From Didymodactylos carnosus (lineage: Eukaryota > Rotifera > Eurotatoria > Philodinida > Philodinidae), in the NCBI GenBank assembly GCA_905250885.1, contig CAJNOQ010000050.1:26328-90327 (forward strand): 64,000 bases of DNA, given 5' to 3'. Of the stretch, positions 12,521-23,825 are shown one piece after another. Positions within the stretch are counted from its first letter, which is position 1. The number at the start of each line of letters is the position of its first letter. The notes below the pieces were generated by a model that was given only the letters and a program-made list of their open reading frames with translations, searched no databases and was not told where the DNA came from. Position numbers and translations under genes: made by a program.

Positions 12521-15500
12521 TTAATAAAACCTCATTTCATTAAAATCATAATCGTGTGGAAGTGATATAGCAATGGACGTGGTCTGTTCAGCTTCAATTA
12601 TATAATTATTTCCATAGTTATTGTCATAGTGCTCTTGACCACCAGATGAATAACGTAAGATAAACTCGACACGATCAACATCATTTGGTATATCAATGGT
12701 AAATTCATAATTATCTATGTTTCGATAGTCTTGAGAATGATATTTATGAATAGCTTCTTTTTCATACGTGTTCATCCAACGATTAAACGTATATTTGATC
12801 GATACATATTTCAAGAAATCAATATTTGTTACCCATAATGTGCCGCATAATTGTTGTTGTGGCGCATCAGATGGAATATGATGAAAATCTAATCTACTAT
12901 TATAATTTTTAAGTGCTGATTGCTGTTGTTGTTGTTGTTTAATTTGTTTTTTTCTTATTTCAGCATATTCTAATTTAATCTGTGATCGCCATATTTCATG
13001 TAAATAGACATCTGGTGATTCAGAATTGGGCTGACGGAATAAACAAAAATAACGTCGATTGTTGAACTGTTGATGAGCATTTGATGGTGAAAGCGTTGAT
13101 GAATAAGCACGCTGATTATAATGTGATGATATTGTTAAATCAAAATCCCATGGTTTCAATCCTTGATTATGAATATCATCAAGAGCTAAATTTCGTTTAA
13201 ATAATGATAATGTTGTTGATGGTGATGGGGAATATTTACTATCAGATGTCAGAGTAGATCGAATGTACTTAATTTGAGCAAGATCAAGACCCAAAGAATC
13301 GGCAAAACGAACCATTTTTTTCGATGACGAAGATGTTTGTGAACGCTTCAAACCACCACGTGGCAGTGTTGCTGATTGCGTATTACTAAATACATCGTCA
13401 TTGATATGATTTTTATCCCTTGTTTGTTGTTGTTCTTGAGTATTGCCATTATCTTTAATTTGTAAATCAGATAATTGTTTACTCAGTTGATGTTCGTCTT
13501 TGTCAATATTGCTGTCATGATCATTATTCGTTTCTGTATGATGGTGAGTATTCGCATGTGGTAATGCCAATTGATTGTCGTGGTCTGATGTCCATAGAAG
13601 ATTAGATGATTCGACTCCACCCTTTAAATTTGTTTCAATAGCTGCAAGATTTGCATTCGTAATGAGATCGTAGTTTCGCAATAGACGCTGACGTAACCCT
13701 AAAGTCAAAATACAAATAATTATACCATAGAAACACAATGAATTTTCCATGAACATAGGACAAACTTCTGCTCTAAGTAATATAGAAAATGAAGAAAAAT
13801 GAGAAACTGCTGTATCAGTTTTTATTGATTGATACAAACAGAGAGATACATGTGTACAGTGGTGGATTTAGAAAACATTGCCGGTGCTGGCGGAATTGAA
13901 AATAAAATACAGTCCAGAAAACGTCACATGTGGGATTTTATGAGTTTCTATGGGCAAGACATTACGGAATCCAAATTTTCGATGCTGGTGGTCGCCAGTA
14001 CTGCTATCCTCCTAAATCTGCCATTGCATGCGTAAAGTAAAATACTATGTGTTTATGAGAATTATTTGAGTTTTTGCTAAGTACTAGTGGTAGAGCCGTC
14101 GCAAATAGAATTCTTGCTTCTGAAATTATTCGCTTATTGCCCGTCGGAAAATTGGTTCTCGTATTCTACATAAAATAATAGAATTTGGAAATTCAATTCC
14201 CTAAACGATATTTCTGCTTTTTCAGTTTTAGGACGGGGCTGGTTAGTAGCTGTTAGTAGAATGCTAGTGAGTGATGGTATATTTGATAATTATCGATATA
14301 ACTGGTAAACTTACTTCTGGGACGATAACGTATAATTGGTTTTTCATCTTCTTCTTCCTTTATGCTGTTAACATCACTAATCGTAATATTATTATTTTCA
14401 GTATTTTCAAGTGGACTTTGATTTTCTGACTGTTGCGTGGTTTGTGATTGATTTTCTTCAACTTTTATTTCGTCATTCTGTACTGGCGTCGATGACTCTG
14501 GTGGCAGAAGAGAAGGACTTTCTTCAGATTCTTTGTTTTGTTTCTCGGATTTTGTTTCATCTTTCCTACTAGTCTCAGCTGATACAAGCGCAGATAATAA
14601 TGGTGATTCTTGACTAAATGAACTACGTAGTGATGAACGACGTCTTCTCCTTTTCAAATAACGATTTTGCAAGTCATCAGCGTTCGTGAGTAAATCCGCC
14701 GTATTATCCAATAATATATCATCATCTAATAGTTTTATTTCAGATGTTGACGATGTTGTTGTACTACTTTCATTTGAACCAGTTGAATCTGCACGAATTA
14801 GAGCAGAATCATCGGTGTTATTTACGAGCTCATCAGGCTTGTTAGTTGCTAATTTTGAATACAATATATTTGCAAGAATATTGTCGGACGAAGGAGATCG
14901 TTCGATTGATGTTGTTTGATTATTGAAATTGTCATCCTTTATTGAATCAGAGTTGTTTTCACCATCTGGCAAAGATGTCGATGTCTTGATTGCTTTATCA
15001 TTTTGATCAATTGGTTTTTCATCATCAATAATTTGTTTAATTTCACAAGAAGACTGAAGAGCGCTAAAAGAAAAATGTTACCAAATAAAAAATAATAATA
15101 TAAAAAGCATAGATTTTACGCACAGATGGTCTCTTTTTACACTCCGTTATTCAATGATACTTCAGTTACTCATAATTACTAATTTGATCTAAAGAAACAC
15201 AATAGCTTTTGAAAATCTTATCTCAAATGTCTGCTTTCAATTGTTTTTCAAACTAAATGGTTTCTTTCGAAAAGACAAACCATGTAATTATGTAACCGGT
15301 ACCGTAATGATATACTCTTCGCTCTTTTTTTCATGTTAATCTGAGCAATCATATATGTTACGCTCTTTTCTTTTCTTTATCTTTGGAATGGAAGACTGTT
15401 CAAAATTCATACTCTAAGAACGGTTAAAAATAAATATGCTTGAATAAATATTTTGTTGTTAATCAAGAATAATGGTAGTTTTCGTATCGGCATTTGTAAA

Positions 15501-18481
15501 TTTATACAGTGCTAATAATTGAACATGCGTAGAACTTTCAGTTTATCAATATTTCTTAATTTTTTGTTGTACATAGTTTCTGATCATGAATCAGTACACT
15601 GTAAAAAGCAAGTGCTGCAGGGCACTTTTTTGGGCGATTAATGGGACACTGTGAAAAATGCTCCAATATGAGACACTTTTTGAAGTCACTGTCTACTGCC
15701 CGTGGTAGGGCGCTTTTCAAAGTGTCCCATTCATCGCCCAAAAAAGTGCGCTGGAGACTTTTTTTTTTTTAATGTAGATGCGAAAGCTCGAACAATAAAT
15801 CAATTCAATAAATTCAAAACTATTGATGCTATATAAATTTACAAATGTTATTCTGTTATTTAAAGAGCTATCGTTCAAAATGGACATTATTGATTTCTTT
15901 CACTAAAAATTTATCAGTCCGAAAAAATCAACTAATACCTCTTCAATTTTCCAATTCGTACGATTGAATTCATTACGCTGAACAATAGAAAGGTTATCCT
16001 GCCAATAATAGATTTTGAATTCTTACTTAATTGTTACGTCTTTTTAAAAAGCTCGAAATAGTCCTGTCATGTTTATGCAATAGCTAGGACTGGATTAGCC
16101 TAAAACACAATAGCCCTATGATGACCCGAGCCATTGTCCAACTAAAATCGATAAAATCACGAACTGCTAAAAGACAAACGTTTTGTTGAACGTTGATAAG
16201 TTCTTTTGAGCTTATTTTGTCGAACTCTTAAACTAAAGCCTCAACTATCGGCAATTCTACTCCTGAACTCGTCACGAGCCCGAATCTGTTGGGTATATCT
16301 CACGATATGAAACAGTTCATCTATATCATCAATATCTCTTGATCTTGTGGATGCGTACTCGAAGTGATAAGTCTCTAATACTCCATTATCTCTACAGTTA
16401 TTATTGTACAAAACATGTGTAATTCTAAACAATAATTATTGTTCAGCAATTCATGGGTCTGGTTTTTCGAGTGTATCGTATTATCTCGTGAGATTTTGCG
16501 TATAGATATAATAGGTCATTTTTGATTGAGAACACTAGCAGAACTTCCGTTTTATCTTTCCTTTCAGTTATTACAGATGGCCTCACATTAAACTGAACTA
16601 AACTGTACTACTGAATAGCTAGCATTTTGACTTACCTTTCATTATTATTCTGTTCTTCTTGTAGCGTGCCATGATCTTGCGATAGAAGTGAAATCTCTTT
16701 TGCTTTATCATCCAACTCTGTTTGATTGAGATTTCTCGTGTTCATTATCGAACATTTATCTTGTTCATGATTTTCATTATCCGATAAGATAACATTACAT
16801 GCCTTTGTATCAATATAATTATCTTCTGCTGAAGAAAATGATGAAGATATCGGTGAAAATGAAGAACAATGATTATTAATCACCGAGTTGCAATTTGGAA
16901 GTGAAGAAAAAACTGGTAAATCATAGTTATTTGTATCACTGTTGATAAAAATCGGGCTCGATATTGTGGCATAATAAAATGAATTATTATCTGCTGTTGT
17001 TGTTGGTGTTGTCGGATAATGTTTTGAATTTAAAGATTGTGAGTTCATAAGTGAATAATTTTGCATACTGCAAGATAAATTAATTGGTTCAGATGAAAAA
17101 CGATTTGAATTTAATAGAAGATTGTAATTAATGTTATTAAAGTCATTTAACGATGCCAATTGATCGTCGGGATGAATGCGATCATCAACTGATCGTGAGT
17201 ATTTAAAAAAATTTTTAGGTGAATACGTTGACGTATTATGACGACGAGTTTGATTTGAACTCGTAATAGGTATACTCGCAGTTCTTGTTCGCATGGTGGT
17301 CGGTGATAGGGAATGATGACGATTATTCAACACACTTCCATTCATCACTTTCATTGAAAATGATTTCTGTTGTGACGGTAGTTGCTTATTATTATTGGTT
17401 GTTGATGTTGATGTTATTGTAATATTGAGAGGGCAATCAGTATCGCTTGACTTGATACCCTTCAGAAGTAGAGATGTATTGTTTGATGAGTTCTTAGATT
17501 CTTTCTAGAATAAAAAAATTAAAAATTCTATATATTTAGTTCATATTTTAGAAGACTATAGCAGGTAATGATTATCGGTTCTATTCTTATAATTCGTAAA
17601 ATGTTTGAAATACAATGCTACAACATCTAACTTTCAGAAACAGACGGACATTTACTCAACTCAAACAACACTAGTCAACGGTCAGGTCGATCTGAAAAGC
17701 TAAATTACTTAAGCAGTTTTATCAAGGCTGAATCAGATTCATCAAAACGTATCTTCTAATTCAGAGATGAAAATTCGGAGCAGCTTATTCAGCTGTTTCT
17801 GAAAAATACAATTTTCAAAACTTCTGCTGATAAAGATGTTCAGATCTAAATCAGTAAGAAGCAAAGAAGAAAAAACTTTTCGTGGAAAGTAATTTTTAGT
17901 TTTTTCGGAGGTGATTTCGACTCTGATTCAGCCCTGGTGCATAGTCGGTCGATTCAGCTTTTTAGATCGAGTTGATTGTGGACTACTGAATCTCGGAAAA
18001 CCGACAAATAAAAATGTATTATAGCACATCATTCATTCAGCGGATAAGAAGAATGTGAAAGTTCATCTGTTTACTTGATTATTCTCTTTCAATGTGTAGA
18101 GGAAACGAATTGCGATGTTCAACAAATAATATACCATTATTGTAACAATCGTGCTAATTTTTCTTTTCAACAACTTCTCTTCCCTATAGGCGTGTTAGTA
18201 TCAATTCCTAACATTCTTGTGAACCGATTAAACGACCTTGCAGGAAACAGTCACATTTCTATTTTCGTCAAAAAAAAGAAAATGTATCCAGTGCGCATAT
18301 AATCCAGACGCTAATCCATTTCTCTTATTCAATGAAAACGAAAAAAAGGTTACGTTCGTATTAAGATATATACAAATGAGACAAAAATAAAAGATCAAAT
18401 GTATGTATACCTGCGACTTAACTGGCTGCAAGCCAAGATATTTATTATTAGTATATCTCACCCTGAAATCTTGCGATGTCT
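12521..18481 (-). CDS. Protein phosphatase 1 glycogen-targeting subunit (PPP1R3-like), 5' end incomplete
   Basis: Targets PP1 catalytic subunit to glycogen, promoting glycogen synthase activation. Exons on the minus strand: 18481-18411 (weaker), 17504-16636, 15063-14315 and 13698-12521. All phases agree and give about 950 aa with no start seen, so at least one 5' exon is missing. The first about 600 residues are Ser/Asn/Thr-rich and disordered. The last exon carries the PP1-binding RVxF motif in KKMVRFADSLGLDLAQIKYI. Near the C-terminus lies a CBM21 domain with GTLWVTNIDFLKYVSIKYTF, a Trp in the FNRW position and the GQEHYDNNYGNNY glycogen-binding block. It is much longer than vertebrate PPP1R3B-E (about 280-320 aa) and nearer PPP1R3A in having long disordered parts, though here they precede the domain. 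Introns of 616, 1572 and 906 bp hold repeats. A CAG-type poly-Gln run precedes the CBM21. Confidence 0.85.
13859..13906. repeat. Dispersed repeat fragment, GGTGCTGGCGG
   Basis: The sequence gtggatttagaaaac...ccggtgctggcggaattgaaaataaa in the last intron resembles gacggattcagaaaa...ggtgctggcggattttgataaa at about 43566-43612 in the SHARK gene. Both lie in introns. They look like ends of one transposon family; no second terminus was identified. Confidence 0.35.
15613..15756. mobile_element. Fold-back element in PPP1R3-like intron
   Basis: The left arm includes gcacttttttgggcgatt and gggacact (15622-15652). The right arm, tcaaagtgtcccattcatcgcccaaaaaagtgc (15718-15750), is its complement with about two mismatches. 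Only about 65 bases separate the arms. An apparent 61-aa minus-strand frame across it is an artefact of the hairpin. Confidence 0.7.
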
Positions 18482-20157
18482 CTACAAGCTTTAAAAAACA
18501 TAATTATTTTTACATTTTGTTGTTTTTCTTTATTGCATAAAGTATAATATAATATGATTTTCTAACTCGATCCTTCTGTGGCTTCAAACAGCTGTTTCTT
18601 TTAACTATTTCAACTATTTAGGTAAAAATCATATCCCTTCCGACAATATTGTTTGCAAAGTTTCACAATTCTTAGCACTCGTGTTTTTATAACATGCTAA
18701 TATCTCTCATTTATACAACGAAGAGAGTCACAGCTCCAAAAATCGATTGATCTTTCTTTTTATTGTACTTTCAAAAGACTGCGTACTGCGCTTACTATTT
18801 TTGTGTAGTCTTGATGTTTGCTTGCCATTTGCTCTTTATGTCTTCTGGTATTTTGTTTTCAAAGAAATTTGCAATCACAGCGACGACGAACATAAGTATC
18901 GTATAGAAACCATGTATGCACGAGTTTTTCTTACACAATGAATACTGTACTCTACTCCAAAATGAATGTCTTGTGAACACAACGACGCATGTCCATCCTA
19001 GTGGACTGAGGCATGCTAACGAGATGGCCGAAAACTGGCGGAGTTCAATTGTATACGGTATAAATGATGATCCTAATCGGTCAAGAGTTCATCCTTAACA
19101 TGATAAACAAAAACGCTTTCTCTCTCTATATATATTCTTATTAAGAAGCCGTTTGTTTTTATCAATCGTCAAGTCATTACTAGACACACACACATATATA
19201 TATATATACATATAGGAATATAATATACTATTATTATTATCGCCATCATGTGAATGCATGTTAAATGCGTGATATTCTGTTATTTCCATTGATATTCAGT
19301 TAGTCGTTTGGGAGAATTTTTTTTCTTCTATTTATCGTAAAACGTTTGTTCTACACACGGACCTTAGCAGGCGGCAAGGTCATGCTTATATTACATAGAA
19401 AAAAGTGACTTTTCTTCTTATTATATAATTCACTTCAAAAGATATCTCTCTGATACTGATGACTACGATAAATTTCTATTATCAAATTAGTTTAAACTAC
19501 TCTCTGATCCTAATGATGTTATTACTGTCGTGGAACATTCGGTCGAAAGAATTAAAACAAAACTGCAATCATCTAACCAATTTCTCACATCACACACTTA
19601 GTTACTATCTTCTCGAGACCTTATTGTACAGAATTACAAATCACAAGAAGGAGGAAGGAAACCGTTGATTGTAATGATAAAATGGTGTTACGACCAGTGG
19701 TTTGTCGCTCGCGGTTGGCAACCCTGTTATTGCCATTTATTATAAACAAATTGGGTTAGTCTTATTTTTTCAATCTCTGAATTTATTGCTCTTTGTCAAA
19801 CTTCAAGACAAAGTGCTGTTCTTAGATACTGAAATTCATATTCACGATAGAAATTCTATTGTGTTGGAAAGAAACAGAGAGGATGAGTGACTTCTTTAAA
19901 TATCCATACTATGAAAAGACCTTAAAACGATTACTATATGATCCAAAACGGTCATAGCTATTCAATTTTTGAGAGTATCTAGTTTTACAACGTGGACTTC
20001 TGAATAACAAATTTTTTTCTCTATTGACAACAGTAAATATCTTTCAAGATCTAAAGCAAAAAAACACATAATAAAGCAATAAACACTTGTAGTTACCGAA
20101 CAACATTTAATCTTGCCGTGCGTTTGTTTTTCTAGACATAGATAGACGTTACAACAG
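18482..20157. other. Spacer with CA/TA microsatellite
   Basis: The 5' end and promoter of the PPP1R3-like gene should lie here, but no exon could be fixed. A simple repeat, (CA)n running into (TA)n, is at 19183-19214. The rest is AT-rich with only short frames. Confidence 0.4.
19183..19214. repeat. (CA)n(TA)n microsatellite
   Basis: Uninterrupted acacacacacatatatatatatatacatata-type dinucleotide tract. Confidence 0.8.
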
Positions 20158-20426
20158 ATGGAAGATAAAAAGTCGACATTTATTGTTATTATTCTACTGT
20201 TTGTATTTTACATCCAGGCAGATACACAGGTACGCTTTTATACAGTATATTGCCCTATTCGCTTTTCTTTTTTCACGCCTTTCTTCTTGATCTAGATTAA
20301 AAATCGAAAGACAAAAGGAATATCTGGTTCTACAACACGCTCAACGAATGATCTTAAGAATGTAATACTATTCTTAGTTTTTAAAGCATTTTTCTTTTCT
20401 GTTTACAGCTAGTGATATGCAGCTGA
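20158..20426 (+). CDS. Possible short secreted peptide gene, three small exons
   Basis: Not recognised. An ATG at 20158 opens 24 codons (MEDKKSTFIVIILLFVFYIQ, then ADTQ) that look like a signal peptide: charged start, long hydrophobic core, Ala-Asp cleavage region. This is followed by GTACGC. A 66-bp intron ends in gatctag, then 22 codons at 20296-20361 and GTAATA. A 47-bp intron ends in tttacag, then five codons and TGA at 20424. Phases are all zero and intron sizes match those in certain genes. The result is only 51 aa, with basic Ser/Thr-rich mature sequence and one Cys. Exon 1 could instead join more distant exons, such as an open frame after the acceptor at 24799. It could also be chance; the evidence is composition and splice signals only. 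Confidence 0.3.
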
Positions 20427-20674
20427 TAGTATGATGAATGCGGTTGGTAGTACTGCATATTGATCGTATGAAAAAATATATAGATAACTAAAAGACTCAA
20501 TAGAAAGAGACAAAAAAAAGGAGATATATTTCATTTTTTAATACAGCTGTGATAAAGAATGCTTTTTTTTCCTTCATTTCTTTCTACGCGTTGACTCTAG
20601 ATCGATTCACGTGTCTTGAAGAAAAATATTCTTTTTGTTTCATTTCATATACACCTGTGCTCCTAAACATACCC

Positions 20675-20780
20675 ATAAAAGCTATTTTTTAAATAACGTT
20701 TGACTCACGAAGCTAGAGTTGTGAAAATCGCAACTCTCTAGCTATTGTCAGTCAAATGTTATTTAAAAAGTGGCTTTTAC
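20675..20780. mobile_element. Fold-back element, arms about 47 bp
   Basis: The left arm from 20675 (ataaaagctattttttaaataac, then tttgact and agctagagttg) pairs with 20731-20780 (caactctctagct, agtcaaatgttatttaaaaagtggctttta). The loop is fewer than 10 bases. MITE-like; no coding content. Confidence 0.7.
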
Positions 20781-20966
20781 GGTAATAAACAGCATAGAAA
20801 TCCAATAATAAATACCTAAAAATGGGTTAAAACAACTGTTAATTAGTAACTTCTTGGAAAAGCAAATACAGAGTTTTGTAGTGCTTGAAAATCTCTGTCA
20901 AATGATATATTCCTTCACGATCTCCAAGAAATTGGTAACTGATAAATAAAAGTGTAAGACATCAGA

Positions 20967-20996
20967 GTGACGCTAATTAGCATTAATTAGCGTCAC
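20967..20996. repeat. 30-bp near-perfect palindrome
   Basis: gtgacgctaatt and its exact complement aattagcgtcac are separated by only agcatt. It could be a solo hairpin remnant or a dyad protein-binding site. Confidence 0.65.
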
Positions 20997-21048
20997 TTAT
21001 TATTATAATCTTAAAGAAATAATTTTAAATATTTTTTATAAACTAAGT

Positions 21049-21246
21049 TACTTACCCATAAGGTTTTTTTGGTTGATCGGCTAATTGATCCGTCACAGCT
21101 CATGGCAATTGGAAAGAAAACTGCAATTTCGTGATGCACAATCGCGAATGTGCACCATGAAAGCGCGGTTTTGATTGCAGTTCCCATGAGCTGTGACGGA
21201 TCAATTAGCCGATCAACCAAAAAAAAAACATGATGGGTATAGCCAT
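21049..21246. mobile_element. Fold-back element, about 198 bp
   Basis: The arm ggttgatcggctaattgatc plus cgtcacagctcatgg (21071-21105) has an exact inverted match at 21184-21218. The pairing continues outward (acccat/atgggt) and inward (aactgcaat, gtgcac) to a centre near the cgcg at about 21144. A poly-T/poly-A tract sits symmetrically beside the arms. Confidence 0.75.
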
Positions 21247-22446
21247 AGATCATTGGCTCTCAAAGTACGCAAGAATGATGTTTCTACGATTATTTTTGAT
21301 CGAACTGCAAGCTTTCCAAAAGGAGGATTAGCAATTCAAATTTTAATTAGAATTTCAACTTAATTAATTAATAACGCTGTCAATACTTGACCAAATTTTA
21401 TTTTATTCCATAGGCATATCATTGAAGATGCGCTCTACAAACTGGCCAAGTTTGAGGGTATGTTTAGGGGAGAGCATCCCCCCCCTTAAATTTCTATTCA
21501 TATTACATGACGAATATCTGACGCTTATCTTGTGATCGCTTAGACACATGACAGGCACGCTTACTCCTCGATTTACTATCTTCACAAAAAAATCAAAGAG
21601 CGTTGCGATAAGGAGAAAGATTTTTCTTCTAATAAACGCTATAATAAGGTGTAGTAAATAGCTTTTAAAAAGTGCTTTTTTTCTGCTACATAATCAATCC
21701 AAGGACGGCGAGTTGTGAGAAAAACTGTGAAGCTTCTAAATAAATTGTTGCTGTGAAGCTGTTGAGAAAAAAGAACTGAACTCTAGTAAATAAGGTCAAT
21801 AACCATACAGAACTCTTTTACTGTTTAAAACTGAAATTTGGTATCCGTCCTGTACAGAGTACATTCTGGTAATATTCGAACTAGAATTGACATTGATCTT
21901 CTTTTCATATGAATACATTCGTTTTTTTATCAAACTGTCCGAACGACAACAAGCCTGAATAACAACTCAATCTTAATAAAGTGTATGTGATAAGAATCGA
22001 AAAGAAATCTCTTGTTTTTTTAAGCACTTGGAATGTGAATGTAAACAATAGAAAAAAGTAAATAATCAGGTATTTGACAGATTAATATCTCTATATATAA
22101 AATTGATTCGTATTTAAGATGAATTTGCTTTTTTGTTTTTATATATTTTTTCTCATTTTTTTATCAGTTAAAAGTACAAAACAAAATATGTAGCATTTAT
22201 AATCATCTAGATAATCTAGATATGTCAAAAGTGACTTATCTTGGTTTTATTTTAAACCTAAACTAATTTGTTAACACTTACCGATGAAAGAAAACGCTAA
22301 ACTTTTCTAACTTCACTTATTTATACTGACATGAATATAATACTCAAATATTTGAGTTCCTCAATAGACTGATTCCTCGGATAAATGGTGGTTTACCATG
22401 GAATATGTAGGTTTAAAAATGTTCATAAAACGAACTCTCATCCAGA

Positions 22447-22742
22447 GATGGACGAGAACACGGATTTCTCAGTACGAGTACGAGTACTGACGATCGAGTA
22501 GGAGTACGAGTATTTTCTGAAAATAGCTCGAGTAGTACTCGAGTAGTTTTTTTTTGAAGTCGGTGAAGCCGAAAATTTTTTCGAATAAATCGATTTTTTG
22601 ATACACAAATAGTAAAAAAAAGTATTTTTTAGAATACCCATTAAGAAAATTAAAGTTCCGAGTACGAGTATGAGTACTAGGAATTTTGTACTCGAGTACG
22701 AGTATATACACTCGTACTCGCCCTTCTCTGTTCTCATCAAAG
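22447..22742. mobile_element. Inverted-repeat element built of TACGAG words
   Basis: Ends gatggacgagaaca (22448) and tgttctcatc (22730-22739) pair. Both arms are packed with tacgag/ctcgta words (agtacgagtacgagtact at 22471; gtactcgagtacgagtatat at 22688) around an AT-rich middle. A 122-aa minus frame over it is compositional. Confidence 0.55.
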
Positions 22743-22789
22743 AAATTATTCTTGAACTGTCAAATAAAAAGGTGTTTTGGACACGTGCG

Positions 22790-23165
22790 TTGAAACTATT
22801 GTGCAAGAGTGCAATGTACTACGATCTATTATTGAGTAGTGAATGAAATGAAATTATGTATATGAAGTATCTTTATGGACTATATGAGAAATTATTTCCA
22901 CATTACATGGTGAAATATTGAGTATTTTCGTGTCCATGGATACCACATTTTTAACTGTACAAATCCATCTCTCATTTTCATTTTTATATCTACGTTGGTG
23001 ACGAAAAAGATTTTCTTGAAACAATATGGCAGAAGCACCTCTTTGAGTTTGTTTTCGAACAAAATCCATTTCTTTTTGAAATAAGTCTTATCACTGTTTC
23101 ACATTTATATAACTGTTCAATAATAGACCTGAGCACACTGCACTCTTGCACAATAGCACGTTTCA
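22790..23165. mobile_element. TIR element, ends TGAAACTATTGTGCAAGAGTGCA
   Basis: The left end at 22790-22838 contains tattgtgcaagagtgcaatg and gatctattattgag. The right end at 23116-23165 is the inverted equivalent, with ttcaataatagac and ctgcactcttgcacaatag. This gives terminal repeats of about 45 bp around a unique middle. Confidence 0.6.
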
Positions 23166-23169
23166 AAAT

Positions 23170-23292
23170 TGTATCCCAGTTGAGAGACGAATATTTTCGC
23201 AGAAATATTGGTTTCTCAACTAAGATACTTGATTAAAATATGTTTATATGATTGTATCTCAGTTGAGAATATAATTTGTATTCCAGTTGACA
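23170..23292. repeat. Cluster of GTATCTCAGTTGAGA words
   Basis: Four copies of a roughly 15-base word lie within 120 bases: gtatcccagttgagag (23171), the inverted ctcaactaagatac (23215), gtatctcagttgagaa (23254) and gtattccagttgaca (23278). Confidence 0.55.
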
Positions 23293-23684
23293 CGTTACGA
23301 AAAATATATCAAATTAAAATATAACTAGATCATTATTAGTTATCATTTGTAATTTAGTGAAAAGCCAAACTTTAAATAACAGAGAACAGTTCGTTTGCTC
23401 TGTAACGCTGAGAGTCACAGTTAGAGAGATTTCCATAAATCATAATTCTTTAAAACAATTTCTATGCAATGACAAAAACACATTTTCCCCTTAAGGTAAT
23501 AATTAATTTTTGCTCTTGGAGAGATATTCGAAAGAGAGAGAGATTCTACTATGCATATTATTGTCATCCTGTTCCTAAAGTAGTTGTTATTATATGTTTT
23601 TCATATTTTAATATTTCCTTCGGTCGAAAACTGGGAGTTCTAGAAAGTCATTACGAACGTTCGAAATAACAATTTGCTGAGTGT

Positions 23685-23825
23685 CAGTTTGTAGAGCATA
23701 TCAAATTGTATGTATACACGTATAGAACGAACAAGTTTTCTCAAAATTATAAAGTATAACCGAAAACGTGCGCACACATGTAACTTGATATGCTCTATAA
23801 ACTTGATACGCTCTGTAAATCTGAA
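23685..23825. repeat. Inverted repeat with GAGCATATCAA words
   Basis: tttgtagagcatatcaaattg near 23690 pairs with aacttgatatgctctataaa near 23785. A second degenerate copy, aacttgatacgctctgtaaa, follows directly. Confidence 0.5.

Noticed and set aside
16241-16432. 63-aa minus frame within the PP1-targeting gene intron
   Set aside because: Considered as a skipped exon, but flanking exons already join in phase and no acceptor/donor pair brackets it cleanly.
22438-22806. 122-aa minus-strand open frame
   Set aside because: It lies over the TACGAG inverted-repeat element; its Ser/Tyr/Thr/Arg pattern is just the repeated word translated.
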